DNA of 64,000 nucleotides from Selaginella moellendorffii (Eukaryota; Streptophyta; Lycopodiopsida; Selaginellales; Selaginellaceae), in NCBI RefSeq assembly GCF_000143415.4, contig NW_003314276.1:1654466-1718465 (forward strand), given 5' to 3'. The notes under the pieces are model-generated. The model ran no database searches and was not told the DNA's origin. It saw only the letters and a list, made by a program, of their open reading frames with translations. The translations under genes and the position numbers were made by a program. Position 1 is the first letter of the stretch. The number at the start of each line of letters is the position of its first letter. Positions 23,700 through 35,363 of this stretch are shown here, one piece after another.

Positions 23700-24400
23700 T
23701 TACATTTATTCAAATTATAAAGAATAAATTTAGCATGGCGTGTTTTGAGTTTTGATGAAGAAGCTACATTGACTTTTCTTGATAATGTAAAAATGTATAT
23801 ATTCCAATGCTAGATTAGATTTAGTATCATCTCAAAATCAAAATGTTAACACAAATGAATTTTCACACTTGTCACAATAGGTTAACAGTTTACCAAAGTC
23901 TGAATGACAACTTGGTATTATCAATTAAGTTTGATTATTTTGTGAAAATAGAACAATTTATTAAAAATACAACATCCAATCTATTTTCATTCTTAAAATA
24001 CTTTTCTTTTTTATATAAAAGTTTTGAATTAAATTTTAGGTTTTAAAAAATTTACAACACTTAAAATCATTGTGCTGTGTTTTTGAACACTAAGGGTTTT
24101 TGTGCTGGAAACTGAATTGTTGGGCTTGCAAAATAATTCTACTAGATTGCTCACATCTACAGCTTGTTATGAAGTTTTCATTCCTCAAGAATGATAGTGC
24201 TTAGGTGGTGCTTTAGAAAACACTCATTGACTATATGCAATGAAACTTGACCAGACTGGATGGTTCTAGTTTTCCAAGGACCTGTCTAGAGAGTATAACA
24301 CCAAGCTCAACCTGTGTTGTGGACATCTCCTAGAAGTACTTGCAGTTTACATGAAAAACTACTTTGTTGTTCAATGGCAAGAAATGTCTTGAAGTTCACA
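23700..24400. other. AT-rich unassigned spacer
   Basis: Short frames only. 24100-24400 is less AT-rich and may be worn coding sequence continuous with repeat Y, but no motif is recognisable. Confidence 0.35.
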
Positions 24401-24404
24401 ACCA

Positions 24405-25070
24405 TGGTAAAAATACATTGTTTATTTTTATTATGTTGAAAAGTGCATGATTATATTTTAGAGTTTGTGCTTGCTAATGATAATTACTTGCTTAAGAATG
24501 TTTGAATGCTTTATTCTGAAGAGAAACTTGGGAATATTAAGTTTTTCAAGAGCAAAGAGTCAATAAAAATGATGCATTCTAAGAGAATTAACCATAGAAG
24601 GCAACTATATTACTGAAGAATTTGTTATACCAGGTTTCCTTTATTTTTTATAGTTTTTATGCAATTTCATTTTTATGACTGGTTTGTCTTTAGTTCTATG
24701 AATGCTAAGTGTTAAATATTAATGTTAATATCTTAGCCATTGCACATCATGATAAATGGTGGGTAATGGTGTTGCCACTATGGCCTCTTACCCTCTTCAG
24801 GTAAGAACTCCTTACTCCATTGAGACTGTTCTAATGAAATTTTTATGAAGTCTTTAGTGTTCAAAAAGCTAGAACAATTTTTATGCCCTCTAGACTGAGA
24901 AAGAAACCATGAGTGTGGAGAGCTCAATAATATTATTTTCAGAAGTTTAATGACTTAGCTTTTAGGTTTACATAGCTCAGACATATTTTTAACTTAGAGG
25001 ATAATATATAATTATATATATAGAAAGTGGGAGTTGTAATTCTTCCTAGTGAGATCTAAAGGATGGCAAA
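24405..25070 (+). repeat. Inverted repeat Y, copy 2
   Basis: Reverse complement of 6220-6875. In this copy Y lies upstream of the F-box piece; at the other site it lies beyond the bZIP-leader copy. Confidence 0.75.
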
Positions 25071-25369
25071 ATTCCTATTAGAAATATATATAGTTTGATA
25101 AATTTTTTACTTGTTACTCTTGAAGTTCTAGTCATGAGATAAAATAAAGAACTTCATACCTTTTTGGCCATAGAAATAGTGATAAGGAAGGAAAATTAAT
25201 TAAACACTGATTACAAAATAATTAAACAAAGTTTAATCATAGCCATTAGATTAAAGAATATCCAATATACTTGAACATTCTAAGTATATTCCTTACACAT
25301 GAATTAAGTGCCACTGCAGCTGTGTGTGTGTGGGATGAGAGCAGTGTGCAAACAGTGATGGGAATTGAT

Positions 25370-25900
25370 CAATTCCCTAGGATTTGCCGTCCAGCAGGCT
25401 CAGGCAAGCATCCCGGCGTGAATGGGCACTTTCAATTGGATAGAGATGAAAGTGTGCCCACAATGGAGGTTGCAAGATTTCCAGGGCTGGTTACATCTCT
25501 TGCATGGGCATTTCAAGGAATACAGTCTGGTTCTTGTGAAGAAAAAAAAATTGAGGTGAGAAGTGTGTACACATGGTTCACAACAAGTACACGTATACAC
25601 TCCAGATACCACTTTGCATTTGCTTTACTCACATCACTACATCACTTGAATGATCCAGGTCTGATCACTTTGGATTTGAAAGGGTTAAGGTTTGGATTGA
25701 AGCAGACTTGGCCATGGGATAAGCAGCTAGGAATCATGGTGTATCTGTTGCCTCCGATGGTCAGACAGGTGTGTTGTTCTGCACTCTATTCAAAAGGTGT
25801 TGGTGGAGTTTGCAATGCAATTTGTTTGAATGGAGCTGTTTTCTTTGTGGAGGAGAAGTCTTTCTTTATCTATAACTCATTTGAATTTAGCTAGTTACTT
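25370..25900 (+). pseudogene. Rearranged F-box gene fragment
   Basis: Related to the minus-strand pseudogene at 7340-8424. Shared stretches include SCEEKKIEVRSVYTWFTT, GLITLDLKGLRFGLKQTWPW and ICLNGAVFFVEEKS. The F-box itself is missing, and parts of the middle have been joined by small deletions. A 207-codon frame spans it, but the N-terminal half is out of frame relative to the parent gene, so I treat it as non-functional. Confidence 0.65.
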
Positions 25901-26658
25901 TCCTATTTCAGAAAGAATCCAAGCTAGAAAAACTGGTAAAATTTACACGTTCACTATTATTACCATAACTTCTATTTGTGTGCAAATTCTATTGTTGTAC
26001 TTAACAGTATTGATAAGATTCACATAGACTTTGTAAACACGAATGAATGAATGTTCTGTGTTTTTTTTGTTTTTTTTAAATTTGCTATTAGCAAATTATT
26101 CAGTTTAATGACGTTACCTTTTAGCAGTTTGGCTAAGCCACGAGAACGCTTACACTTTTTTTCCTTTTAAGCTAGATTTACTTGTTTTCCTTTGAAGTAC
26201 TCTTCTTCTTCCTCGGTAACCCTAATTTCGCGAGCGAGGCAGGGCAGGAGCTCCAGCGCTGGGCGGTGCGCCCGATGCCGATGCCGCTCACCGATCCCGT
26301 CCGGAATGCGTGAGGTATGCGCGTGTCTTGTCTCTCTTGTTTCTCTCGCCTTCTAGGGTTTCCTCCCGGCTCTTGTGCGCTCCTGATGCATGCTCCGGAG
26401 CTCTGCGCTGCCTGTGATCGATGCCCCGGAGCTCATCTCGTGTGATCTGAGATCCTCCCTCCTTTCTTCTCTTTCTTCCCCTTTTTTTCTTCTCGTCCCT
26501 GGTCTTCTTCCCAGTTTAAAAAAATCATGCAGCGTTTTTTTTCTTTCTTCAGTGCCGATCAAGGCAGTCTCATCGGTGAGTGAGTGAGAGAGCTAGACAG
26601 AACTCAGGAGCTCCAATCTTTCTCAGTAGCAAAGAAGAAAGAGGAGGAAGAAGAAGAC
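25901..26658 (+). promoter_or_regulatory. Promoter and 5' leader of the bZIP gene
   Basis: AT-rich to about 26200, then abruptly GC-richer with a long pyrimidine tract (about 26450-26500) and a purine-rich GAAGAAGAGG stretch just before the ATG. Parts of it are duplicated in inverted orientation at 7130-7330 and 41-180. No ABRE core was assigned with confidence. Confidence 0.5.
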
Positions 26659-27858
26659 ATGGCTTCTTCCAAGACGATGCTCCATCCTCCTCCAAATGGA
26701 GGCGTCGGCCCGCAGCGCTCCGGCCTGGGCCGCCAGGGATCAATTTACTCGCTCACACTGGAGGAGCTCCAAAATTCAATGCTGGACCAGGGAAAAATCG
26801 GCAGCATGAACATGGACGAGTTCATGAAGAACGTATGGACGGCCGAGGAGAACCAGGGCGGCGCCGCCAACACCAACACCAGCACCGCCACCTCCACCGC
26901 CACCGACAACCCGCCCGCTCCCTCCTCTCTCCAGCGGCAATCCAGCGTAAGTATCCCTCGAACTCTCAGCCAGAAAACAGTGGACGAGGTGTGGAAGGAG
27001 ATCCAGGTCCAGAAGCAGCAGCAGCAGCAGCAAGATCTCTCTTATGGAGAGATGACTTTGGAGGACTTTCTCATCCGGGCCGGGGTGGTGAAGGAGGACA
27101 CGGATGCTACTTCCGGGGGTGTCGTCCAGGCAATCGGCCCCCAAGGAACCATACCCAACAGCATCGATTCCATGGCTCAAAATCCAGATTGGTACAACTA
27201 TCAGGTGAAGCAGCAGCAGCTCATGCACCAAGCTGCCGATCTCTCGAAAAGGCCGAACTTGATCGTCCCTGCGGGGCATCCCGGCGCGTTTTTCGATGCT
27301 CCATACGATGCCGTGCCTAGCAGCCTGGCTCTCTCCCCCGGGATGGCGACTCCGGAGGCTCCCGGCAAGAAGAGGAGCTTGGATCTCGTCGTGGAGAAGA
27401 CTGTGGAGAGGCGGCAGAGGAGGATGATCAAGAACAGGGAGTCGGCGGCGCGGTCACGAGCGAGGAAGCAAGTAAGTCGCACTTTTGACCAAGGAGGCTT
27501 TTTTCCTACCCTTTTTTCTTTGTTTTACTTGCAGGCTTACACAGTGGAGCTAGAAGCCGAGCTTACGCAGCTCAAGGAAGAAAATACCAGATTGAAGAGA
27601 TGGCAGGTAAGATTGGATCACTCGTGATCGATCCAGACACTAAAGACGATGATGCTTTTCTTTTGATTTTTTAGGCCGAGGAAGCAGAGAGGAGAAGAAA
27701 ACAGGTAACTTGCATTGCTGGAGAGAGTTTTACAGCTTTGTTACACCGTGTTTCTGACGCAGATAACCGAGGTTTTCCTGCCAGTAACGCAACAAGATCA
27801 GCAGCAGCACGCAAACGCGAGCTCACAAAAGCTTCAGAGGTGCCGGAGCTTTCCCTGA
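26659..27858 (+). CDS. Group A bZIP transcription factor, ABI5/AREB/ABF type
   Basis: Four exons, 26659-27471, 27535-27606, 27675-27704 and 27763-27858, give 336 residues with GT-AG introns of 58-68 bp. The conserved domains of ABA-responsive bZIPs occur in order: C1 at 25-41 (RQGSIYSLTLEELQNSM), C2 at 98-115 (IPRTLSQKTVDEVWKEI) and C3 at 129-143 (GEMTLEDFLIRAGVV). The basic region is at about 251-271 (NRESAARSRARKQ), with zipper leucines 277, 284 and 291. LxRxxS sites at Ser28 and Ser96 fit SnRK2 phosphorylation. Such factors bind ABRE (ACGTG) promoters as nuclear dimers in ABA, drought and desiccation responses. The usual C-terminal C4 motif is replaced by QRCRSFP, a shortened or divergent form. 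Glutamine repeats lie at about 117-125. The ATG at 26659 is the first in frame. Confidence 0.93.
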
Positions 27859-28045
27859 CTTCCATTTAACTCCACAGGAATCGGGTTGTAAAGTGGGGGT
27901 CTCGCTCGCTCCTCAAGCCATCGCAAAGATCTTCCCTTGATCTTCCGGGCCTGAGGAAGGAGAGCGAGATCGATCACCACTAAAAACACAGGAAAACGAA
28001 TAAGGTAAGCAGCAGATCATCCAGCAGCAGCAGCAGTAGCAGCTC
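27859..28045 (+). other. 3' flank of the bZIP gene
   Basis: Probably the 3' untranslated region. It contains CAGCAGCAG runs at about 28008-28035. No other gene is visible before the kinesin duplication begins at about 28046. Confidence 0.4.
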
Positions 28046-30655
28046 TCATGTACCTCATCAGACGCGGCGGCCATGTACATTCGAGTTGGAAATGCGTGTA
28101 TCTAAAACAGGAGCAAGGCAAAAGCAGCGGTTTTCCTTTAGGTGGTTTGTTCGTTCCGAGAGGTTAGTGACGAAGCTGGTTCTTCTAGCATTTGTGAGGA
28201 TCTGTAGTTTAAAGGAAGCAAGCATTTGTGAAATCAGACGGAAAAAAAACAAGTGAAATTCTTTTCCAGCTTATCTCTCGATCGATCGCGAAGCGTTTTG
28301 TTTCACGTGAAGAAGGAGGAAGTGGTCCAGCCCAGTCCAGTCCGGCTCTCAATTAAAAGAGAGCTGTGCTTTTGTCTCGCGCGCTCGCAGCAACGCCGTC
28401 GTTGGCCATTTCCACAGGCCAATCATCAGGCGCTGCAAAATGGTGCCAGCTGAATCCATCGAGCTTTCCGTTGCGAGTTTGTTGTTTTGGTTCCATGTCG
28501 ACTCAGGGGCTCCATGTGTCCCGCCTCAGACGGGCCGGATTATCTGAGCTCTCCGGACGCAAGCGGCTTTTAGCGTGTCTGGATTGGATAAGTTTCTCGA
28601 GCAAAGCCATCGTAAAATTTACCTGGAGCTTTCCTCCCACCGCATAGGCACTCGGGGACTTCGCTCTCGCCGGGCAGCTGCAAAAGTGAGAGAGTTTAGT
28701 AGCTTGGCTTTTGTTTACCTTGTCCAATATTTCTGCCACCATGTTTTGCATGACAGTCAAGGTTCTTCTCATGCCGTGAGCCGACTTCAGAGAAGCCCTC
28801 CTCTTCAAACAGCTGCCTGACGATCTCCACTACGTCGTCCAGATCTTGGAGAGAGCACCTTCAGCTTACAATGAATAAACGATTACCGGTGACAGTGAGT
28901 AAAACAAGAAAAGAAGCATGCCACTCTTCTCGCCCAACCGCGAGTTTGGCTGCTGGATTGTCTGCGTCTAGATGATCGTTAAGCGCGTAGATTTTTCAAT
29001 CTAACAAGTGAATTCGAGCGTTGAGCAGACTTGAGAATGCAAACGTTCGCATTCTCCCTCCGCTTTGAGCAGTGACTGCTCTGGATCATATCTTGATCTC
29101 TCAGTGTTGACCCTGGGTTTGTTTTTTATTTCCTTGGCCCTGTCTTCGCATTCATAAAGGGAAAGTTTTCTACCGACTAAATCTACTTCTCGAGATGTAA
29201 AGCCATGGGAAAAGGTTTGTGTCCAAAGCGTAGCGTAGAGAGCGTTCCGGCTGCATTGTATGAGCCCGAAGAGCAGCAATAAAGCAGATTTTGTCCTTGA
29301 GTTTCCACCCTGTGCGGCATAAGATCAAAAGGACATGAAATTACTGTTAACGCTCGAGAGTTACCAAGGACTCTTGCAAAATCCTCGTCAGCTTTGAGTC
29401 AGGGGGTTGCAAAAAGGGAGCCAAGTCAACGAGTCAAGACAGTTGACTAAAGAATATGCTGTTATAATATGCATTACCGCTTAAAACAGAAAACGATTGC
29501 AGCTCACAGGTAAGCATTTATCACATTTCCAAGAGCTGAAAGCGTCTTAGCCTCTGTTAGGAGCTTTCCTTTCCTTTGGCACATGTTTTCTCCACTTTCT
29601 CGGATCCAGCAAGGTCTACCAGGAACAGCTTTCCGGTTTTCACGCTGCAAGAGACGATGATAAATAAGAGACGTAAAGAAGGGAACGTTCCTTTTACCTC
29701 CTGTCCTTGGAGTTCGTTTGCTGAATGGTTATCAAGAGCACACAGTGGCTTCTGCTGCTATTGGCGTTCATATCTGAAATGTTAGGAGACACACGCAGCA
29801 AGTCTTGTTAAGCCTCGCTCCCACAGTTCTATTCAAGATTCCTGCCTATGTATAAGCTTTAAGTTAGAATGGCCAAAGCAGCAATCAATCAATTGATGTC
29901 ACTAAGCCATCAGCCCTCGAGTTAATCTAAGACGGGGGCTCTCGTCACCTCTGAAGCACCAGCGACAAATATTCCGCGTGTTTTATCTTCCTTTACTTGA
30001 AGATTGTCCTTGGTCGAGAGAGACTGCTGACCCGGTGTACGAGTTTGTCATCAAGCTGTCCAGGGTAAGGTTTTAATATTTATTATATCGCTTGTGAATA
30101 GGTGGAGAGAATAGAAGTTGCTCGAGACCTTAATACATTTTGGAATGTACTGGAAAATCCATCGTGCCACCCTCAGTAGAATTCCCTCTTGGCCAGGGTC
30201 ATCAGTTCTCTCCACGAAATGACCCATAAGAACAAAGGCGAAAACCCTACCTCCATACTGAAAGTCATTGCAGCACCAGTCTAAAAAAGAAAACAAAGCA
30301 TTGTGATACATGGATAGCTCTCATCGCATGAATGATTCGTGAGAGGACCTGTCCATACGCAAGAACCGTACCGTTGATGGCATTCATAGCATCTGTGTTT
30401 ACAATTCCATGAGTAAATCTCAGACATCGATCAAAACTTACCCTGCACAATAGGAAGCGCGACGAAGTCGAAAACATCCGCTTGAGATCTGTCTAAAGAA
30501 AACCCGATCTCTCCTGAGTGAAAGCGCGATTGTAAATCGTCCAATGCAGCTGGCGCTTACCTTGAAATCGAAGGATCGATCGTCCGGGATGCGAATGCGG
30601 TTGGATTTCGCTCCAGCGCTCGCGATCTCTCAGACATTGCACGAATAAACGAAAC
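28046..30655 (-). pseudogene. Kinesin-1-like pseudogene (decayed duplicate of 32104-35345)
   Basis: Most exons of the intact kinesin can be aligned, but the gene is broken throughout. The start exon (about 30570-30655) has lost its ATG and the VRFRP core. The P-loop exon near 30255-30285 encodes TGAAMT instead of TGAGKT, removing the nucleotide-binding Gly-Lys. The switch II exon (about 29545-29650) keeps [12 protein letters not shown], but a deletion removes the INKSLS-like part and shifts the frame. Parts of exon 5 are rearranged (29995-30065 versus 30120-30225). The tail exon at about 28690-28810 has lost internal sequence. Homology extends into 3' flank shared with 32104-32890. Confidence 0.85.
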
Positions 30656-30953
30656 GAAGCAAAGAACCATTAGAACAAGATCCCGCCCAACCACGGAAGT
30701 GAAGACGCCATTGGAGGCGATGGAAGATGACAGCGGCGTAAAAAATGCGTCTCATGCTTCAGGATGGGCACTCAAAATAGCATATAGATAGATAGATCAT
30801 TTTTGCTAGCAGTCAGACTTGTATTCTCTGGAGCCCTGCGAGCTGCTCAGATAATACATAGTTTGTATAGCACCAAAATCTTTATTACATAGTTTAGCAT
30901 AGCACCAAATCCGTATTACATAGTTTGGCATAGCACCATAGTTTGGCAACTCC
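30656..30953. other. Spacer between kinesin pseudogene and lectin gene
   Basis: Contains an imperfect short tandem repeat at about 30850-30950 (a TTACATAGTTTRGCATAGCACC unit repeated two to three times), probably in the 3' flank of the lectin gene. No gene seen. Confidence 0.45.
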
Positions 30954-31739
30954 TTAAATGATGCTAAACGCCCCCATGGGGGTGGTTTGAACAGAACTGG
31001 ATGGGCACGTCGAATAGATAACACCGATGCCTTTCATATATGAGCTGGGGCTTGCATATCCAAAGAACGAGACTACGTTGCCTGGTGCTGTTTCGAAGAA
31101 AGTGCCACTCTTCGAATTACCAAATGGACCATATGGTTTGGTTGCACTGGTTCTCGTGTTCTTGACATGCACAGTCAGCGAGAGAACACCTTCTCCCGCC
31201 CAACCAGTACCGCATGTTCTGTCTGTTCCAGTTGTACCCGATACCTTGTAAATGTACTCATCCGAGCTCAAAGAGATCTGCAGAAAGAAATTGATAAAGT
31301 AAGAAAAACGTTAACTTTAAAAGACCTCGTAGAGTGTGCCTCTCAGACCAGCTTGCGGAGGCGGGCTTGGTAAACATCCTGAACAGGAGTTAGTTCCATA
31401 CATTTGAGTCCAGGAAGAGCCTGAAGACTTCCACTGAATGGCATCAACCACACAACCGCTGATTATGCGTAGCCCCTCCAGTGGCATACTCGTAAGACTT
31501 CCACTGAAGGGAGTACCACCACTAGTAGTACCATATAAAGGAGACTTGCAAGGTGGAGGCGGTGGAGGCGGCGATGAACACCATGGGGCTTCGTTGCCAC
31601 AGTTTCCCCATGGACTACAGCAGGGGTATGCCTCCGGGCAGTCAGCGTCAGATGAACATGAACCAGGAGGAGGGGGTGATGATGGTGTTGCCGATACCAG
31701 CAAACACAATGCAAAGAGCGCTAGAGCACGAAGAAGCAT
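30954..31739 (-). CDS. Secreted hevein-like plus jacalin-related lectin
   Basis: Two exons, 31739-31326 and 31277-30954, joined at a GT-AG intron of 48 bp, encode 245 residues. A signal peptide (about 1-17, MLLRALALFALCLLVSA) directs secretion. Residues 28-54 hold six cysteines in a compact chitin-binding-like pattern (CSPWGNCGNEAPWC). A proline-rich linker (56-63) leads to a jacalin-like beta-prism domain from about 67 to the end (SGGTPFSGSL, GCVVDAIQW, YIYKVSG, GVLSLTVHVKNTR, SFFGYA). Hevein domains bind chitin and jacalin domains bind mannose or galactose glycans, so a cell-wall or defence lectin role is inferred. The first hevein cysteines are missing, which makes the chitin-binding call less certain. 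The gene lies between the two kinesin copies. Confidence 0.85.
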
Positions 31740-32103
31740 GGTTCTAATGACTTATGCAAGTCACAGCAATGCTAGCACACATTTATAGGACTGTAAAGCA
31801 TGAATATCAAGGGCGACTGATTGTTTTCAGCAGGCACTGCTGCGTGTTTTCAGACCTGTGGTCCGCCCATGTGATCTCGGCTGCCTCAGTTGGCCTCGTC
31901 AGAGATACTTGTCACCATTTTAGATGGACCACAGAGGCAAAGCATAATTTACAAGGTGAACACCACCACCAGGAACACTATTCCTTCACATGCATGGCTC
32001 TGGTCCAAGATTTCGAATCTGTACGTAATAAGCTGTCCAAAGTAAATGAATAAGTTAAGGTAAGCTGTAGCAGCCCACGTTTTATTCGGACCACAACAAT
32101 GAC
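31740..32103. other. Upstream region of the lectin gene
   Basis: Probable lectin promoter and leader. A 99-codon frame on the plus strand (31754-32053) shows no recognisable domain. Confidence 0.4.
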
Positions 32104-32889
32104 ATCTCTTAGACATAGCAGCCATGTACATTTGAGTTGGAAGTGCATGCATCTAAAATAGGGTTCTGTTCAGACTTGCTATGCTCATCCTCACTCTATA
32201 ATCCATGTTGTTCATCCTCACTTCATTACTATATGCCTTATCCTTACTCCATTGTCAAGGCCGGACTCTTGTTTGTCCTCTTTACCCCCTCCTCCAAAAA
32301 AAAAAAAGTTTGAAGTGTTGGGACAAAAAGGAGAAAATGAGAAAAATTGAGGAAAAACAATTGTGAAAAAAGAAAAAATAGATAAAGAAGCATTAAAAAA
32401 GAAATTTATAACAATTAACAATACAAAAATAGGGAAGTTAGAAGAATATATGCTTAAAGCTTGGAAAATAAAAGATTTCCTATCATAAAATACTTCAACC
32501 ACCACAATATAAACAAAAAATTCATACCATTTCAACACACAATTCAATAACAACATCCATTTGGCCCCGACATAATAAAGCTAAACAAATGCAATACTGA
32601 AGTGAGGCCAGACATAAATGGCAGAGTGCAGAGCAAAATTGCAATTTTCCTTTAGGTGGCTAGCATTTGTGAGGATCTCTAAACAGAAGAAAAGTGAAAT
32701 CATTTTCCAACTTATCCTCTCGATCAATCACGAGCTCTTAATCAAAACAGTGTGGTGCTTTTGTCTCGCGCTCGCAGCAATGGCATCGTTGGCCATTTCC
32801 ACCAGCCAATCATCAGGCGCTGCAAAACGTTGCCAGCTGAATCCATCAAGCTTTCCGTTGCGAGTTTGTTGTTTTGGTTCCATGTCGAC
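32104..32889. other. 3' flank of the intact kinesin, with AT-rich insert
   Basis: 32104-32170 and 32640-32889 match 28046-28130 and 28260-28510 beyond the pseudogene copy. The 32180-32620 interval is AT-rich (poly-A runs near 32297) and absent from the other copy, so it is an insertion or lost there. No gene seen. Confidence 0.5.
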
Positions 32890-35363
32890 TCACGGGCTCC
32901 ATGTGTCCCGCCTCGGACAGGCCGGATGATCTGAGCTCTCCGGACGCAAGCGGCTTTTAGCGTGTCTGGATTGGATTGGAAACAAACTTAAGTTTCTCGA
33001 GCAAAGCCATCGCAAAACTCTACCTGGAGCTTTCCTCCCACCGCATCGGCACTCGGGGACTTCGCTCTTGCCGGGCAGCTGCAAAAGCAAGGCCAGGAAA
33101 GACATAAAGAAGAGTATCGTAGCTTGGCTTTTCTTTACCTTCTCCAATATTTCTGCGATCTCGTCCACCGTGTTTTGCATAACAGTCAAGGTTCTTCTCA
33201 TCTCCTCGTTTAAAACGGCCGTGAGATCGGCGTCCGGCACTTCAGAGAAGTCGCCAAGAAGGCCCTCCTCTTCAAACAGCTGCCTGACGATCTCCACTAC
33301 GTCGTCCAGATTTGGGGTCTTCTTGGAGAGAGCCACCTTCAGCTACGATGGAAAAACACGATTATCGCTGACAGTGAGTAAAAACAACACAAGAAAGAAA
33401 GAGTACCTTTTCAAGCATGCCACTGTTGGCTTCTCGCCCAACCGCGAGTTTGGCTGCTGGATTGTCTGCAAAAAAAGCCGTCTAAATGATCGTTAAGCAC
33501 GTAGATTGCTCTATACCTTCTCCAGTTAACGAGTGAATTCGAGCGTTGAGCATTATCACTTGAGACCTCAAGCGTTCGCATTCTCCCTCCGCTTTGAGGA
33601 GTGCCTGCTCTAGATCATGTCTTGATCTCTCAGTGTTGACCCTGGGCTTGTTTTTTATTTCCTTGGCCCTGTCTTCGCATTCATAAAGGCCGGCCACTTG
33701 CTTAAAAATTGGAAAGCTTTTACCTTAGTCCAAAGCGTAGCGTAGAGAGCGTTTCGGCTGCATTATATGAGCCCGAAGAGCAGCAACAAAGCAGAGTCGT
33801 CCGTGAGTTTCCACCCTGCGCAGCATAAGATCAAAAGAACATATGAATTTACTGTTAACGCTCGAGAGTTACCAAGGACTCTTGCAAAATCCTCGTCAGC
33901 TTTGAGTCACGGTAAGGTACATGGCACGCTTTCTCTGCGAAAAACGATTGCATTCTTTTGCCAGCCACGAAGATTACTTACCACAGGTCAAAGCATTTAT
34001 CACATTTCCAAGAGCTGACAACGATTTGTTGATTGTCTTAGCCTCCGTTAGGAGCTTTCCTTCGGTGCATGTTTTCTCCACTTTCTCAGATCCAGCAAGG
34101 TCTACCAGGAACAGCTTTCCGGTTTTCACGCTGCAAAGAGACGATGATAAATAAGATCTTATCCCTCACGAAAAGAAGGGAGCGTTTCTTCGACCTCCTG
34201 TCCTCCGAGTTCGTTTGCTGAATGGTTATCAAGAACACACAGTGGCTTCTGCTGCTATTGGCGTTCATATCTGAAATGTTAGGAGACACACGCGGCAAGT
34301 CTTGATAAGCCTCAGGATACTCGTCGCTCCCACAGCTCTGTTCAAGATTCCTGCCTGTGCATAAGCTTAAGTTAGCATGGCCAAAGCAGCAATCAATCAA
34401 TTGTAGATACCTTCACAGTCTTGAGCATCTCTTCCTCCGACTGAAGATAAACCTGTCACTAAGCAATCAGCACTCGAGTTAATCTAAGACGGGCGATTTC
34501 CTCACCTCTGAAGCACCAGCGACAAATATTCCGCGTGTTTTATCTTCCTTTACTTGAAGGTTGTCCTTGGTCGAGTCCAAAAGATCTCTGCATGACAATG
34601 ACGAAGTATTAAAGTCTCGAGCAACTTCAAAACCATCGCAGCCTCGACCTTATTCTCTCCAGGTAGATCTCCACCTATTCACAAGCGAATATAAGAAATA
34701 CAAAACGATATACGAACACCTTACCATGGACAGCTTGATGATAAACTCGTACACCGGGTCAGCAGTCTCAATGTACTGGAAAATCCATCGTGCCACCCTC
34801 GGTAGAATTCCCTCTTGGCCAGGATCATCAGTGCCCTGCGACATCTCTCCACGAAATGACCCGCAAGAACAGCCGAAATGTTACCTCCATACTGAAAGTC
34901 TTTCCAGCACCAGTCTAGAAACGAAAAACGAGAGAAGAAAACAGTGACATGGGTACCTCTCATCGTATGAATGATTCGTGAGAGTACCTGTCCATACGCA
35001 AGAACCGTCCCGTTGATGGCATTCATAGCATCTGCGTTTAAAAATCCAATTAGCAACGAATTAAATCTCACAAAGCGAAGGCAATCGATCAAACCTTACC
35101 CTGCACAATTGGAAGCGCGACGAAGTCAAAGACATCGCCTTGAGGCGATCCCTCGTTGAAGACCCTGTCGAAAGAAAACCCGATCGCTCCCTCTTTGTCG
35201 TCCTGAATGAAATCGCGATTGTAAATCGTCCAATGCAGCTGGCGCTCACCTTGAAATCGAAGGATCGATCGTCCAGGATGTGAATGCTGGATTTCGCTCC
35301 AGTGCTCGCGATCTCCCGGGAATTGCACGGCCGGAAGCGAACGCAAACGGAAACACTTGACAT
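32890..35363 (-). CDS. Kinesin-1 (KIN-1) class motor protein
   Basis: Seventeen exons, from 35363-35250 down to 33078-32890, join in frame into about 522 residues; all introns are 47-73 bp. Motor features: VRFRP near the start, P-loop GQTGAGKT at 86-93 (split by an intron after GQ), switch I NSSRSH at 200-205, switch II DLAGSE at 231-236, then [26 protein letters not shown] and the neck [18 protein letters not shown] short coiled-coil-like tail follows ([35 protein letters not shown]). An N-terminal motor with a short tail resembles plant KIN-1 kinesins, which use ATP to walk along microtubules. Two introns (after exons 6 and 10) use GTCGA donors. The last exon is least certain, since a splice at about 33020 is possible. 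The start ATG precedes VSVCVRFRP directly. Confidence 0.9.

Noticed and set aside
26580-27320. 246-codon plus-strand frame and 167-codon minus-strand frame over the bZIP gene
   Set aside because: Both are shadows of the GC-rich bZIP exon 1, which has clear conserved domains in its own frame.
31438-32053. Plus-strand frames opposite the lectin gene
   Set aside because: Antisense shadows of the proline-rich coding exon; the minus strand has signal peptide, cysteine pattern and lectin motifs.
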